DNA of 64,000 nucleotides from Duganella fentianensis. Lineage in GTDB: Bacteria > Pseudomonadota > Gammaproteobacteria > Burkholderiales > Burkholderiaceae_D. The stretch lies in NCBI RefSeq assembly GCF_009857835.1, contig NZ_WWCL01000002.1, forward strand, positions 310,001 to 374,000, in the 5' to 3' direction. Below the pieces are notes generated by a model, which was given only the letters and a program-made list of their open reading frames with translations, ran no database searches and was not told the origin of the DNA. Shown here piece after piece: positions 19,772 through 28,723 of this stretch; position 1 is the first letter of the stretch; the number at the start of each line of letters is the position of its first letter. The position numbers and the translations under genes were made by a program.

Positions 19772-20800
19772 CTACGGCTGCTCCAGCCGGTAGGCGCCCG
19801 GATTCACGCCGGCCCATTCGCGGAAGGCGTGGTTGAAGGCGCTCTGCTCCTGATAACCGAGCAGGAAGGCGATATCGACCAGACTCAGTTCCGGCCGGCG
19901 CAGATAATCGCGCGCCAGTGCAAAGCGGGCCTGATCCAGCACCTGCTGGAACGACGATCCCGCTTCGCTCAGTTTGCGCTGCAGGGTACGCGGCGATAGC
20001 GCCAGTTCCTCGGCGATGGTCGCCAGCCTGACCTGTCCGTGCGCCAGACTGCGCACGATGGCCGCATGCACCTGCTGGCTGATGGCCGGCGTCTGTGCGG
20101 CACGCTGGCGCAGCAGCTGTTCCGCGTGCTGCTCTAGCACGGGGTAGAGGCTCACATCGGCATTCGGCACGGGCCAGTCCAGCATGGCCGCATCGAAGCT
20201 GGCGCAGTTGGCGCCCGCATTAAAACTGGGCATGGCACCCAATACCCGCACGTATTCCTCGCGTAGTTCCGGCGGCCCGCCATCATGGGTCAGGCTGAGC
20301 TGCGCCGCTGGCAGCGCACTGCCAGCCAGCCAGTTGCCGAACACCCGTATGCCGGCGAACACGCTATCGGCCAGATGGCGCTGCGTGGCCGCATAGTTGC
20401 TATGCCAGTGGTAGCTGGCCACACCATCCTGCACGGTAATGGCCGAGCGACCCAGATCGTGGGCTAGCTGTTCGTAGCGCATGGTCTGTTCCAGCGCCAT
20501 GCCGAAATCGCGGCAGCTGAGCAGAATCAGCCCGTACACGCTATACGTTCCCAGCTTGACGCATTCACCCACATGCAGGCCGAAGTGCGGATCCTGCGCC
20601 AATTGTGCGCCCAGCTCCAGCAGCCGCACATACAGGTCGGCGGGCAGGCTGTCCGGCAGCGGCGCCAGACTGCCCGCATCCAGACCGGCGGCCTGTTCCA
20701 GCGCGGCCGGCGTCACGCCACGGGTTGCGGCGGCATCGAGCAGGGGTTGCAGATAGGAGCCTGCCACGCGCCGGGCGTGCTCAGGGTGCGGGCTTGGCAT
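19772..20800 (-). CDS. AraC family transcriptional regulator (arabinose-binding-like sensor domain)
   Basis: 342 residues. The N-terminal 210 residues resemble the ArgR/OruR-type effector domain (LYVRLLELGAQLAQDPHFGLHVGE, GLILLSCRDFGMALEQTMRY). The C-terminal 100 residues hold two helix-turn-helix motifs: VRLATIAEELALSPRTLQRKL and LSLVDIAFLLGYQEQSAFNHAFREWAGVNPGAYR. It is divergent from the FAD oxidase-glpD-FGGY operon with 122 bases between, so it very likely activates or controls that operon. The intergenic DNA has a palindrome and a direct repeat that could be its sites. Confidence 0.9.
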   Translation of the reverse strand: MPSPHPEHARRVAGSYLQPLLDAAATRGVTPAALEQAAGLDAGSLAPLPDSLPADLYVRLLELGAQLAQDPHFGLHVGECVKLGTYSVYGLILLSCRDFGMALEQTMRYEQLAHDLGRSAITVQDGVASYHWHSNYAATQRHLADSVFAGIRVFGNWLAGSALPAAQLSLTHDGGPPELREEYVRVLGAMPSFNAGANCASFDAAMLDWPVPNADVSLYPVLEQHAEQLLRQRAAQTPAISQQVHAAIVRSLAHGQVRLATIAEELALSPRTLQRKLSEAGSSFQQVLDQARFALARDYLRRPELSLVDIAFLLGYQEQSAFNHAFREWAGVNPGAYRLEQP

Positions 20801-20816
20801 AATCGAACAAGGTGGT

Positions 20817-20867
20817 TGTCATGAAAGCGCAATACCGGTATTCCGGCTTCTTTTATTCTCGTGTCAT
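20817..20867. promoter_or_regulatory. Candidate operator region between the AraC gene and the FAD oxidase operon
   Basis: The 122-base divergent spacer contains the perfect 12-base palindrome AATACCGGTATT at 20831-20842. It is flanked by a direct repeat TGTCAT at 20817-20822 and 20862-20867, spaced 45 bases, about four helical turns. AraC-type regulators usually bind direct repeats near the promoter. Assignment is by position only. Confidence 0.4.
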
Positions 20868-20922
20868 TCAAACTAGGCGCGCCCCAGTATAGCAAGCGCG
20901 CCGCTACGCTGACAGGAAAACA

Positions 20923-22527
20923 ATGAGACGCTGGAACGGATGGGGAGACGAGGCAGTAGAGTTTGCGCTGAATGATGAGGCGCTGGCATTTCTGGCGCAG
21001 CGCATCGGTGCCGGAACGCCGGTACAGGATGCCACGCTGGAGCAGGCCTGCGCCCGCATCGCGCCCAGCCGCCTGCCGCCTGACGCCAGTGTCGCTGGCC
21101 TGATACAGACGGAGGCGGAAGTCCGCCTGCGCAATGCGCTGGGCCAGAGCCTGCCGGACTGGCTGCGCCTGCGCTATGGCGTGATCGAGACGGCGCCTGA
21201 TGGCGTGGCCTATCCCGAAAGCGGCGACGAGGTGCGCACCTTGCTGGCCTACGCGCAGCGCCACAACGTGGCGCTGATACCACAGGGCGGCGGTACCAGC
21301 GTGGTCGGTCATCTGACGGCGCAGGCCGGAGCCCAGCCCGTGCTGACGGTGAACCTGAGCCGCTTGCGCCAGCTACACTATCTCGACACGGAAGCCCAGC
21401 TGGCCACCTTCGGCGCCGGCGTGCTGGGGCCCGATCTGGAAGCGCAGTTGCGTGCGCGCGGCTACACGCTGGGCCACTTCCCCCAGTCGTTCGAATACTC
21501 CTCGCTGGGCGGCTGGGTGGTGACGCGTTCGTCCGGCCAGCAATCGCTGCGCTATGGCCGTATCGAGCAGCTGTTCCGTGGTGGCGTGGTGGAGACGCCG
21601 GCCGGCACGCTGCGGGTACAGACTTTCCCTGCATCGGCCGCCGGCACCGACCTGCGTGAACTGGTACTCGGTTCGGAAGGACGCATGGGCGTGCTGACGG
21701 AAGCCACCGTGCGGGTGACGGCGCTGCCTGAATACGAAGCCTTCCATGCCGTGTTCTTCCCCGACTGGCAGGCAGCCGAAACGGCCGTGCGCTTGCTGGC
21801 ACAGGCGGGGCTGAGCCTCTCCATGCTGCGCCTGTCCAACCCGCTGGAGACTACCACCATGCTGGCGCTGGCGGGCCACAAGCGCCTGATCGGCATGCTG
21901 GAGAACTATCTGGCCCTGCGCGGCTGCAAGCAGCAGAAGTGCATGCTGATGCTGGGCGTGAGCGGACAGAAGCGGACTGCCAAAACGGCTTTGCGGGCAG
22001 CGCTGGAAATCACCGCGCCGCTGGGCGGCGTGCATATCGGCCGTTACATGGGCGAGAAATGGAAGCAGAACCGCTTCCGCAACGTTTATCTGCGCAACGC
22101 TGCGTGGCAGCACGGCTATGCCATCGATACGGTGGAAACGGCGGTGGACTGGACGCGCGTGGGCAGCATGATGCGGACAGTGGAGGCGGCAGCGACGGCG
22201 GCACTGGCCCAGTATGGCGAACGGGTACATACCTACACCCATCTGTCGCATCTGTATGCGCAGGGCGCCAGCGTGTACACCACCTTCGTGTTCCGGCTGG
22301 CGGGCAACTATGAGCAGGATCTGGCACGCTGGCGCACGCTCAAGCATGCCGTCAGCACTGCCATCGTGTCGCAAGGCGGCACCATTAGTCACCAGCATGG
22401 CGTGGGCACCGACCATGCGCCTTATCTGGCAGCCGAGAAGGGCGAGCTGGGATTGTCGGCCATGCAGGCGCTGTTCAGTCACTTCGATCCGCAGCAGATC
22501 ATGAATCCCGGGAAGCTGCTGCCATGA
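20923..22527 (+). CDS. FAD-binding oxidase, alkyldihydroxyacetonephosphate synthase-like
   Basis: 534 residues with the PCMH/VAO-type FAD fold: ALIPQGGGTSVVGHL (pyrophosphate loop), FPQSFEYSSLGGWVVTRSSGQQSLRYGRIEQL and DLRELVLGSEGRMGVLTEATVRV. The C-terminal cap ends SHQHGVGTDHAPYL...QQIMNPGKLLP. The HGVG motif and overall order match AGPS, the flavoenzyme making ether-linked DHAP, but also bacterial homologues of unknown substrate. It opens an operon with a GlpD-like dehydrogenase (ATGA overlap) and an FGGY kinase, so a three-carbon phosphate or ether-lipid-related substrate is plausible (inference). AGGAAAA precedes the ATG. Confidence 0.85.
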   Translation: MRRWNGWGDEAVEFALNDEALAFLAQRIGAGTPVQDATLEQACARIAPSRLPPDASVAGLIQTEAEVRLRNALGQSLPDWLRLRYGVIETAPDGVAYPESGDEVRTLLAYAQRHNVALIPQGGGTSVVGHLTAQAGAQPVLTVNLSRLRQLHYLDTEAQLATFGAGVLGPDLEAQLRARGYTLGHFPQSFEYSSLGGWVVTRSSGQQSLRYGRIEQLFRGGVVETPAGTLRVQTFPASAAGTDLRELVLGSEGRMGVLTEATVRVTALPEYEAFHAVFFPDWQAAETAVRLLAQAGLSLSMLRLSNPLETTTMLALAGHKRLIGMLENYLALRGCKQQKCMLMLGVSGQKRTAKTALRAALEITAPLGGVHIGRYMGEKWKQNRFRNVYLRNAAWQHGYAIDTVETAVDWTRVGSMMRTVEAAATAALAQYGERVHTYTHLSHLYAQGASVYTTFVFRLAGNYEQDLARWRTLKHAVSTAIVSQGGTISHQHGVGTDHAPYLAAEKGELGLSAMQALFSHFDPQQIMNPGKLLP

Positions 22528-24236
22528 GCGCCGTCTGGAGCCGGGACGGACGGGCAGCAGTGCCTGCCTTGCTGGCGCAGCCATGGGATGTGATCGTGAT
22601 TGGCGGCGGCATTACCGGCGCCGGCATTCTGCTGGAGGCGGCGCGGCGCGGACTCAAGGCACTGCTGCTGGAGCAGCGCGATTTCGCCTGGGGCACTTCC
22701 AGCCGCTCCTCCAAGCTGGTGCACGGTGGCCTGCGCTATCTGAAGGAAGGCCAGTTAGGCCTGACGCGCGAATCCGTGCATGAACGCGAACATCTGCTGC
22801 AGCAGGCTGCGGGGCTGGTGGAGCCGCAGAGCTTCGCCTTCGGCCATTATGCGGGGCGCAAGCCGGGCAAGCTGATGTTCCTGCTAGGGCTGGCCATGTA
22901 TGACCGGCTGGCTGGCCAGCGTAGCCGCCACTACTACAGCCGTGCGGAGTTTTCCGCGCTGGCACCCAATGTTTCGACCCAGGGACTGCTGGGCGGCATG
23001 GTCTACACCGATGCCAAGACGGACGATGCACGGCTGGTGCTGCGCGTGCTGCAGGAAGCGCAGGCGCATGGCGGGGTGGCGCTCAATTACATGGCGGTGC
23101 AGGGGCTGCTGCGCGATGGCGAGTCAGGCAGCGGGCACGGTGAAGGGCAGAGCAATGGACAAATAGGCGGAAAAATAGGCGGCGTGCAGGTGTGCGATAT
23201 GCAGAGCGATGTGCCGCAGGCGGCGCCGTATGCTGTGCGCGCCCGTGTGGTCATCAGCGCAACGGGTGCCTGGGCGGATGGCCTGCGTCTGCAGGCCGGC
23301 AAGGCGGCCGCACATCCCGTCGCGGCGGGGCCGCAGGCTGGTACTGCCGCAATGGCGGGGCTGGCACCGCTCAAGCCCAGACTGCGGCCCTTGCGTGGCA
23401 GCCATCTGGTGCTGCCGGCATGGCGGCTGCCGCTGGCACAGGCCATCAGCCTGATGCACCCGTATGATGGTCGCCCCGTGTTTGCCTTTCCATGGGAAGG
23501 CGTAACGCTGGTGGGCACCACCGACGTCGATCACAAGGACGACATGGCGCACGACGCCAGCATCACGCGTGACGAAGTGGCCTATCTGATGGCCGTGCTG
23601 CACGACCAGTTCCCCCAGCTGGCGCTGAGCGAACGCGATGTGATCGCGACCTATGCGGGCGTGCGGCCCGTGATCGATACGGGCAAGGCCGATCCGTCCA
23701 AGGAAGGCCGCGACCACGCGCTGTGGCTGGAGCATGGCCTGCTGACGGTCACGGGCGGCAAGCTGACTACTTTCCGCGTGATCGCGCTCGATGCCTTGCG
23801 CCGCGCTGCCAGCCTGCTGCCGGACTGGCAGGCCGATCTCGCGCCGCGCCCCGTGTTTGATGCCGCGCCGGCTCCGCTAGCGCATGCGCCGCAACTGCCG
23901 GCCGGGATGGCGCACAAGCTGCAGGGGCGTTATGGCGCGCTGACGGCGCAGGTGCTGGCGGCCGCGCAGGAAGGTGAACTGGAACTGATAGGCGGCACGG
24001 AAACCTGCTGGGTGCAGCTGCGCTGGGCCGCGCGTTGCGAAGCGGTGCAGCGGCTGGAAGACCTGCTGTTGCGCCGTAGCCGCATCGGCCTGCAGTTGCG
24101 TCAGGGCGGGCTGGCCATCATGGCGCGCATCCGCGCCATCTGCCAGCCGGAACTGGGCTGGAGCGACCAGCGCTGGGATGCCGAACAGGCCGCCTATGTG
24201 GCATTATGGAACAAGCACTACAGCCTGCCCGCATAA
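22524..24236 (+). CDS. glpD: Glycerol-3-phosphate dehydrogenase/oxidase family protein (GlpD-like)
   Basis: 570 residues, membrane-associated FAD enzyme oxidising glycerol-3-phosphate to DHAP in this family. The N-terminal dinucleotide motif DVIVIGGGITGAGILLEAARRG is followed by FAWGTSSRSSKLVHGGLRYL, the GlpD signature. The middle has FPWEGVTLVGTTDVDHKDD and the end VTGGKLTTFRVIALDAL. Two low-complexity insertions interrupt the usual length: a Gly-rich stretch at about 197-217 (SGSGHGEG...GGKIGG) and an Ala/Gly-rich one at about 262-280. It starts inside the previous stop. Being in a dedicated operon, it may be a paralogue of the housekeeping GlpD. Confidence 0.88.
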   Translation: MSAVWSRDGRAAVPALLAQPWDVIVIGGGITGAGILLEAARRGLKALLLEQRDFAWGTSSRSSKLVHGGLRYLKEGQLGLTRESVHEREHLLQQAAGLVEPQSFAFGHYAGRKPGKLMFLLGLAMYDRLAGQRSRHYYSRAEFSALAPNVSTQGLLGGMVYTDAKTDDARLVLRVLQEAQAHGGVALNYMAVQGLLRDGESGSGHGEGQSNGQIGGKIGGVQVCDMQSDVPQAAPYAVRARVVISATGAWADGLRLQAGKAAAHPVAAGPQAGTAAMAGLAPLKPRLRPLRGSHLVLPAWRLPLAQAISLMHPYDGRPVFAFPWEGVTLVGTTDVDHKDDMAHDASITRDEVAYLMAVLHDQFPQLALSERDVIATYAGVRPVIDTGKADPSKEGRDHALWLEHGLLTVTGGKLTTFRVIALDALRRAASLLPDWQADLAPRPVFDAAPAPLAHAPQLPAGMAHKLQGRYGALTAQVLAAAQEGELELIGGTETCWVQLRWAARCEAVQRLEDLLLRRSRIGLQLRQGGLAIMARIRAICQPELGWSDQRWDAEQAAYVALWNKHYSLPA

Positions 24237-24301
24237 GCACGGGCCGGTCAAAAAAAAGCAGAAGAACGACAATAAAAACGGGAAGAGCGAGACAGAGCAC
24301 C

Positions 24302-25864
24302 ATGGCAGAGCAATACCTACTTTCTATCGACAATGGCACGCAGAGCGTGCGCGCCTTGCTGTTCGATCTGCAGGGCAAGCTGGTGGCGAAGGCGCAAGTG
24401 CATTTGCAGGCCTATTATTCGGAGCACCCGGGCTGGGCCGAGCATGACGCCGACGGCTACTGGCGCGCCGTAGGGCAGGCCTGCCAGCAGCTGTGGCAGA
24501 ACTGCAGCGTGCCGCGCACTGCCATCAAAGGCGTGGCGGTGACTACCCAGCGCGGCACGGTGGTGAATGTGGACCGCGACGGCAAGGTACTGCGGCCCGC
24601 CATTACGTGGCTGGACCAGCGCCGCGTGGGCCTTCAGCCGCCATTAAGCCTGCTGTGGCGCACGGCCTTCAAGCTCACTGGCCTGTCCGGCACCATCGAA
24701 TACTTCCGCCGCGAAGCGGAGATCAACTGGATCGCCCAGTACCAGCCCGAGGTCTGGCAGCAGACCTATAAATACCTGCTGCTGTCGGGCTTTCTGAACC
24801 TCCGCCTGTGCGGCCGCCATGTCGATTCCATCGGTTCGCAGGTGGCCTATCTGCCGTTCGACTACAAGGGACACAAGTGGGCCGGTGCGCGCGACTGGAA
24901 ATGGGAGGCGCTGAAAATCCGTCCCGACATGCTGCCGGAACTGGTCGCGCCGGGCACCATCATCGGCGCCATCACGGCCGATGCCGCCGCTTTTACCGGC
25001 ATCCCCGAAGGCACGCCGCTGGTGGCGGCAGCGGCCGACAAGGCCTGCGAAGTGATAGGTGCGGGTGCGCTCGAGCCGCACGTTGCCTGCCTCAGTTACG
25101 GCACTACGGCCACCATCAACACCACCAGCCGCAAGTATGTGGAAGTGACGCCGCTGATTCCGCCGTATCCGGCCGCCATCCCCGGCGCCTACAGCACGGA
25201 AGTGCAGATCTTCCGCGGCTACTGGATGGTGAACTGGTTCAAGGAGCAGTTCGGCCATCTGGAACAGCTGACGGGGGCCGAGCAGGGGCTGGCGCCGGAA
25301 TTCATGTTCGACCAGCTGGTGAACGAAGTGCCGCCCGGTTCCATGGGCCTGATGCTGCAGCCTTACTGGAGCCCCGGCATCAAGACCCCGGGGCCGGAAG
25401 CCAAGGGCGCGATGATAGGTTTCGGCGATGTGCATACGCGCGCGCACATGTACCGCGCCATACTGGAAGGGCTGGCCTATGCTCTGCGCGAAGGCAAGGA
25501 GCGCATCGAGAAGCGCAGCGGCGTGCCCGTGACGGAGCTGCGCGTGGCGGGCGGCGGCTCGCAGAGCGATGCAGCGATGCAGCTGACGGCCGATATCTTC
25601 GGCCTGCCGGCGGCGCGGGCGCACATCTATGAGACTTCTGGGCTGGGGGCAGCGATCGCCATCGCGGCGGGGCTGGGACTGCACAAGGACTTCGATACGG
25701 CCACGCGGGCCATGACCCGTCCCGGTCGCGTGTTTCAGCCGATTGCCGCCAACCGGCAGATCTACGACCGGCTGTACAAGCGCGTCTACCTGCATATGTA
25801 CCAGCGGCTGCAGCCCATGTACCAGCAGATCGCCGATATCACCGGCTACCCGGAGCAGGTGTGA
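24302..25864 (+). CDS. FGGY family carbohydrate kinase
   Basis: 520 residues from the ATG at 24302. The N-terminal ATPase phosphate loop is YLLSIDNGTQSVRALLFD; YGTTATINTT and the C-terminal GLAYALREGKERIEKRSGVPVTELRVAGGGSQSDAAMQLTADIFGLP are the FGGY signatures. The family phosphorylates sugars and polyols (glycerol, xylulose, erythritol and others). The substrate cannot be told from motifs; residues near the sugar site differ from GlpK. With a GlpD-like dehydrogenase and AGPS-like enzyme upstream it probably supplies a phosphorylated polyol (inference). The stop is 3 bases from the stop of the convergent GGDEF gene. Confidence 0.87.
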   Translation: MAEQYLLSIDNGTQSVRALLFDLQGKLVAKAQVHLQAYYSEHPGWAEHDADGYWRAVGQACQQLWQNCSVPRTAIKGVAVTTQRGTVVNVDRDGKVLRPAITWLDQRRVGLQPPLSLLWRTAFKLTGLSGTIEYFRREAEINWIAQYQPEVWQQTYKYLLLSGFLNLRLCGRHVDSIGSQVAYLPFDYKGHKWAGARDWKWEALKIRPDMLPELVAPGTIIGAITADAAAFTGIPEGTPLVAAAADKACEVIGAGALEPHVACLSYGTTATINTTSRKYVEVTPLIPPYPAAIPGAYSTEVQIFRGYWMVNWFKEQFGHLEQLTGAEQGLAPEFMFDQLVNEVPPGSMGLMLQPYWSPGIKTPGPEAKGAMIGFGDVHTRAHMYRAILEGLAYALREGKERIEKRSGVPVTELRVAGGGSQSDAAMQLTADIFGLPAARAHIYETSGLGAAIAIAAGLGLHKDFDTATRAMTRPGRVFQPIAANRQIYDRLYKRVYLHMYQRLQPMYQQIADITGYPEQV

Positions 25865-25867
25865 GGA

Positions 25868-27304
25868 TTAGCGCAGCGCCAGCGCTTTGATGGCATCCAT
25901 GGCGCTGCTGTTGCCGCACTGGGTGGCCTGCACCTGATTGCGGCCGTGCTCCTTGGCCACGTACATGGCACGGTCGGCCGCAACGAATAGCGATTCTATG
26001 CTGTCCAGATGGCGCGGGTGGGTGGTGGCCACGCCTATGCTCACCGTCAGCCATGGCGAGGTGGCGGAGCGCGGGTGCGGAATCTGCAGGCCTTCGATGC
26101 GTGAGCGTATGGCCTCGGCCATCTGCAGGGCAGTGCTGCCGTCCGTTTCCGCAAACAGCAGCACGAATTCCTCGCCGCCGTAGCGGGCCGCCAGATCGGT
26201 CTGGCGCAGCGCGTGCGCAGCAATTGCCTGCGCCACCTGCTGCAAACAGGCGTCGCCGGCCGGATGGCCCAGCGTGTCGTTATACAGTTTGAAGTGGTCC
26301 ACATCGAGCACCACCAGCGAGAGCGGCAGGCCGCTGCGCATGGCGCGCTGCCATTCCTTCTCGATGAAGCCGTCGAAGTGGCGCCGGTTGGCGATCTTGG
26401 TCAGCGGGTCTATCATGGCGGCCCGCTGCAGCGCGTCTTCCGACTGCTTGTGGTGGGTGATGTCGTGCAGCAGGCCGACAAACAGGGGCTGGCGCAGCAC
26501 CATGGGAGTGAGCGTCAGGTCCATGCAGACCGAGCTGCCGTTGCGGTGGCGGATGATCACTTCGCGCGTGCCATGGCTGTGCGCTGCTTCCGGCTCGGCC
26601 GAGTAGCGTTTGAAGTAATCGAGGTATTCCTGCGCCACCATGGGGTTGAGCAGTTCCGAGATATTCCGTCCCGCCAGTTCCTGTTCCGTATAGCCCAGAT
26701 AATTGACGCAGGCCGGATTGGCGAACTGGATGCGGCCATCGGCTTCGATGATCAAGAGACCTTCGGCCATGCTGTTGACGATGGCGCGCAGGCGCTCGGC
26801 CTGTTCTTCCTGGGTTTCGCTGCGGCTGCGGATCTGCAGCTGGGTGCGCACGCGGGCGCATACTTCGGCCATGCGCAGCGGTTTGCGGATGTAGTCCACT
26901 GCGCCGATATCGAAGCCGGCCACCACATCTTCCGTCTCCGTTTTGGCGCTCATGAAGATCACGGGGATGCGCTGGGTGGACGCATGGCTTTTCAGCTGGC
27001 GGCAGGTTTCCAGACCATCCATGCCGGGCATCAGCACATCGAGCAGGATCAGGTCGGGGTGGACGCGGCGGGCAATTTTGAGTGCACGTTCGCCGTTGTT
27101 GGCCACAAATGTCTGATATCCCTGTTGCACCATCATGCTCCGCAAGGCGCTCAGATTCTCCGGCGCGTCGTCCACGATGAGGATCGCGGCGTCACGTCGG
27201 CTAGCGTGCTGCAGTGGGGTGACTGGGGTGACCAAGGGCTGTCCTGCTATCGAATAGGGGATACGTGCAAAATCATAACGCCTAGCCCAGCGCTTATGGG
27301 ACAA
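25868..27304 (-). CDS. Response regulator with PAS and GGDEF domains (diguanylate cyclase)
   Basis: 478 residues by the longest reading. Order: REC at about 38-155 (AAILIVDDAPENLSALR; phosphoacceptor in LDVLMPGMDGLETC), PAS at about 165-290 (IIEADGRIQFANPACVNYLGYTEQEL) and GGDEF at about 305-465 with an active GGEEF (ARYGGEEFVLLFAE) and an RQTD I-site five residues before it. It is soluble and is activated by an unlinked histidine kinase; none is adjacent. The start is uncertain: TTG at 27302-27304 has no ribosome site, while a TTG at about 27232 follows an AGGA and may be used. It is the second active diguanylate cyclase in the window. Confidence 0.87.
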   Translation of the reverse strand: MSHKRWARRYDFARIPYSIAGQPLVTPVTPLQHASRRDAAILIVDDAPENLSALRSMMVQQGYQTFVANNGERALKIARRVHPDLILLDVLMPGMDGLETCRQLKSHASTQRIPVIFMSAKTETEDVVAGFDIGAVDYIRKPLRMAEVCARVRTQLQIRSRSETQEEQAERLRAIVNSMAEGLLIIEADGRIQFANPACVNYLGYTEQELAGRNISELLNPMVAQEYLDYFKRYSAEPEAAHSHGTREVIIRHRNGSSVCMDLTLTPMVLRQPLFVGLLHDITHHKQSEDALQRAAMIDPLTKIANRRHFDGFIEKEWQRAMRSGLPLSLVVLDVDHFKLYNDTLGHPAGDACLQQVAQAIAAHALRQTDLAARYGGEEFVLLFAETDGSTALQMAEAIRSRIEGLQIPHPRSATSPWLTVSIGVATTHPRHLDSIESLFVAADRAMYVAKEHGRNQVQATQCGNSSAMDAIKALALR

Positions 27305-27366
27305 ATAATTAAGTTTTTTTGGGGAAATAAACTTCTGTCACTCTGAAGACGTTTTCAAGCTGTTGT

Positions 27367-27401
27367 TTTTTTAAAAAAAAGAGCGACCGGAGTCGCTCTT
27401 T
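27367..27401 (-). terminator. Rho-independent terminator after the aminotransferase gene
   Basis: On the minus strand, a perfect 10-bp stem (27378-27387 with 27392-27401, loop of 4) is followed by a run of U (plus-strand A-run 27373-27380, which overlaps the stem base). It begins 27 bases past the stop at 27428. Confidence 0.9.
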
Positions 27402-27427
27402 CGTTTGCTGGCCGATGGCTGGCTGGA

Positions 27428-28621
27428 TTACAGCTTGGCGGCAATCAGCTTGCCGAGGATCTCGATACCGGCCCGGATACGCTCTGGCGGCACCGTCACG
27501 AAGGACAGGCGCAGGGTATTGGTTTCCGGTTCGTTGGCGTAGAACGGCGAACCCGGTACGAAGGCCACTTTCTGGGCGATGGCTTCGTCCAGCAGTTTCA
27601 TCGCGTCGATATGCTTAGGCAGGGTGACCCAGATGAACATGCCGCCTTCCGGCTTGGTCCACTGCACGGCGGACGGGAAGTGCTGCGCCATGGCGTCCAG
27701 CATGACCTGGCACTGATCGCCATACAGGGTACGGATTTTCGGGATGTGCTGGTCGAGGAAGCCGTCCTTGATCACGTCGTAGACCACCATCTGGGTCAGC
27801 TGCGAGGTGTGCAGGTCGGCGGCCTGTTTGGCCAGTTCCAGACGGCGGACCAGCGGCAGCGGTGCCACCACGTAGCCCAGACGGATGCCGGGAGTCAGTA
27901 CCTTGGAGAAGGAGCCCATGTAGATCACGCCATCGGGATTCATCGCCACCATCTTCGGTGCCGGTGCGCCCTTGTAGCTCAGAGCACCGTAAGGATCGTC
28001 CTCGATCAGCGGCAGGCCCAGACGGGCGCAGGTTTCTACCAGTTCCACGCGGCGTTCCACCGACAGCGAGCGGCCGGTCGGGTTCTGGAAGTTAGGCAGG
28101 GCGTACAGCAGGCGCGCGCCGGCCGCCACTTTGTCGAGCGAGGCCGGTACCAGACCGTGTTCGTCGGTTTCCACCGATTTGAATTCAGGACGGTAGACCG
28201 AGAAGGCCTGCAGGGCGCCCAGATAGGACGGGGTTTCCACCAGCACGCGGCTGCCTTCGTCGATCAGCACTTTGCCCAGCAGGTCCAGCGCCTGTTGCGA
28301 GCCGGAGGTCATCAGCACCTGTTCCGGCACGATTTTCGCGCCATTGGCGGACAGCGAATCGGCGATCCACTGGCGCAGCGGCAGGTAGCCGTCGGTCGGG
28401 CCGTATTGCAGGGCCACTTTACCGTTTTCGCTCAGCACCTTGTCGAAGGCCGCTTTCATGGTCTCGACCGGGAAGGTCTGTGGCGAAGGCAGGCCGCCAG
28501 CGAAGGAAATGATCTCCGGCTGCTGGGTGATCTTCAGGATTTCGCGAATGAAGGACGATTGCAGCTGTTCGGCGCGTTCCGAGAAGCGCCACTGGATCGG
28601 TGCAGGGTTTTCGATTTTCAT
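27428..28621 (-). CDS. PLP-dependent aminotransferase, 2-aminoadipate/LysN-like (class I)
   Basis: 397 residues, fold-type I. It begins KIENPAPIQWRFSERAEQLQSS and contains ISFAGGLPSPQTFP, LQYGPTDGYLPLRQWIAD, LPNFQNPTGRSLSVERR and the PLP-lysine motif YMGSFSKVLTPGIRLGYVVAP. These match the LysN/2-aminoadipate aminotransferase subgroup, which also includes kynurenine and aromatic aminotransferases; the amino acid substrate is not certain. It follows ridA on the same strand (102 bases), and a MocR regulator is divergent from ridA. RidA removes reactive imines made by PLP enzymes, which fits the pairing. A strong terminator ends the transcript. Confidence 0.88.
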   Translation of the reverse strand: MKIENPAPIQWRFSERAEQLQSSFIREILKITQQPEIISFAGGLPSPQTFPVETMKAAFDKVLSENGKVALQYGPTDGYLPLRQWIADSLSANGAKIVPEQVLMTSGSQQALDLLGKVLIDEGSRVLVETPSYLGALQAFSVYRPEFKSVETDEHGLVPASLDKVAAGARLLYALPNFQNPTGRSLSVERRVELVETCARLGLPLIEDDPYGALSYKGAPAPKMVAMNPDGVIYMGSFSKVLTPGIRLGYVVAPLPLVRRLELAKQAADLHTSQLTQMVVYDVIKDGFLDQHIPKIRTLYGDQCQVMLDAMAQHFPSAVQWTKPEGGMFIWVTLPKHIDAMKLLDEAIAQKVAFVPGSPFYANEPETNTLRLSFVTVPPERIRAGIEILGKLIAAKL

Positions 28622-28723
28622 ACTTGTCTCACTAGAGTAAAACCGGCAGGGCCGGTGATGCCATCAGCGCGCTTGTGGCGTGCTTTCTTTAATAGGAACA
28701 GCTGCGGGTAAGCAGCCGCCCGC

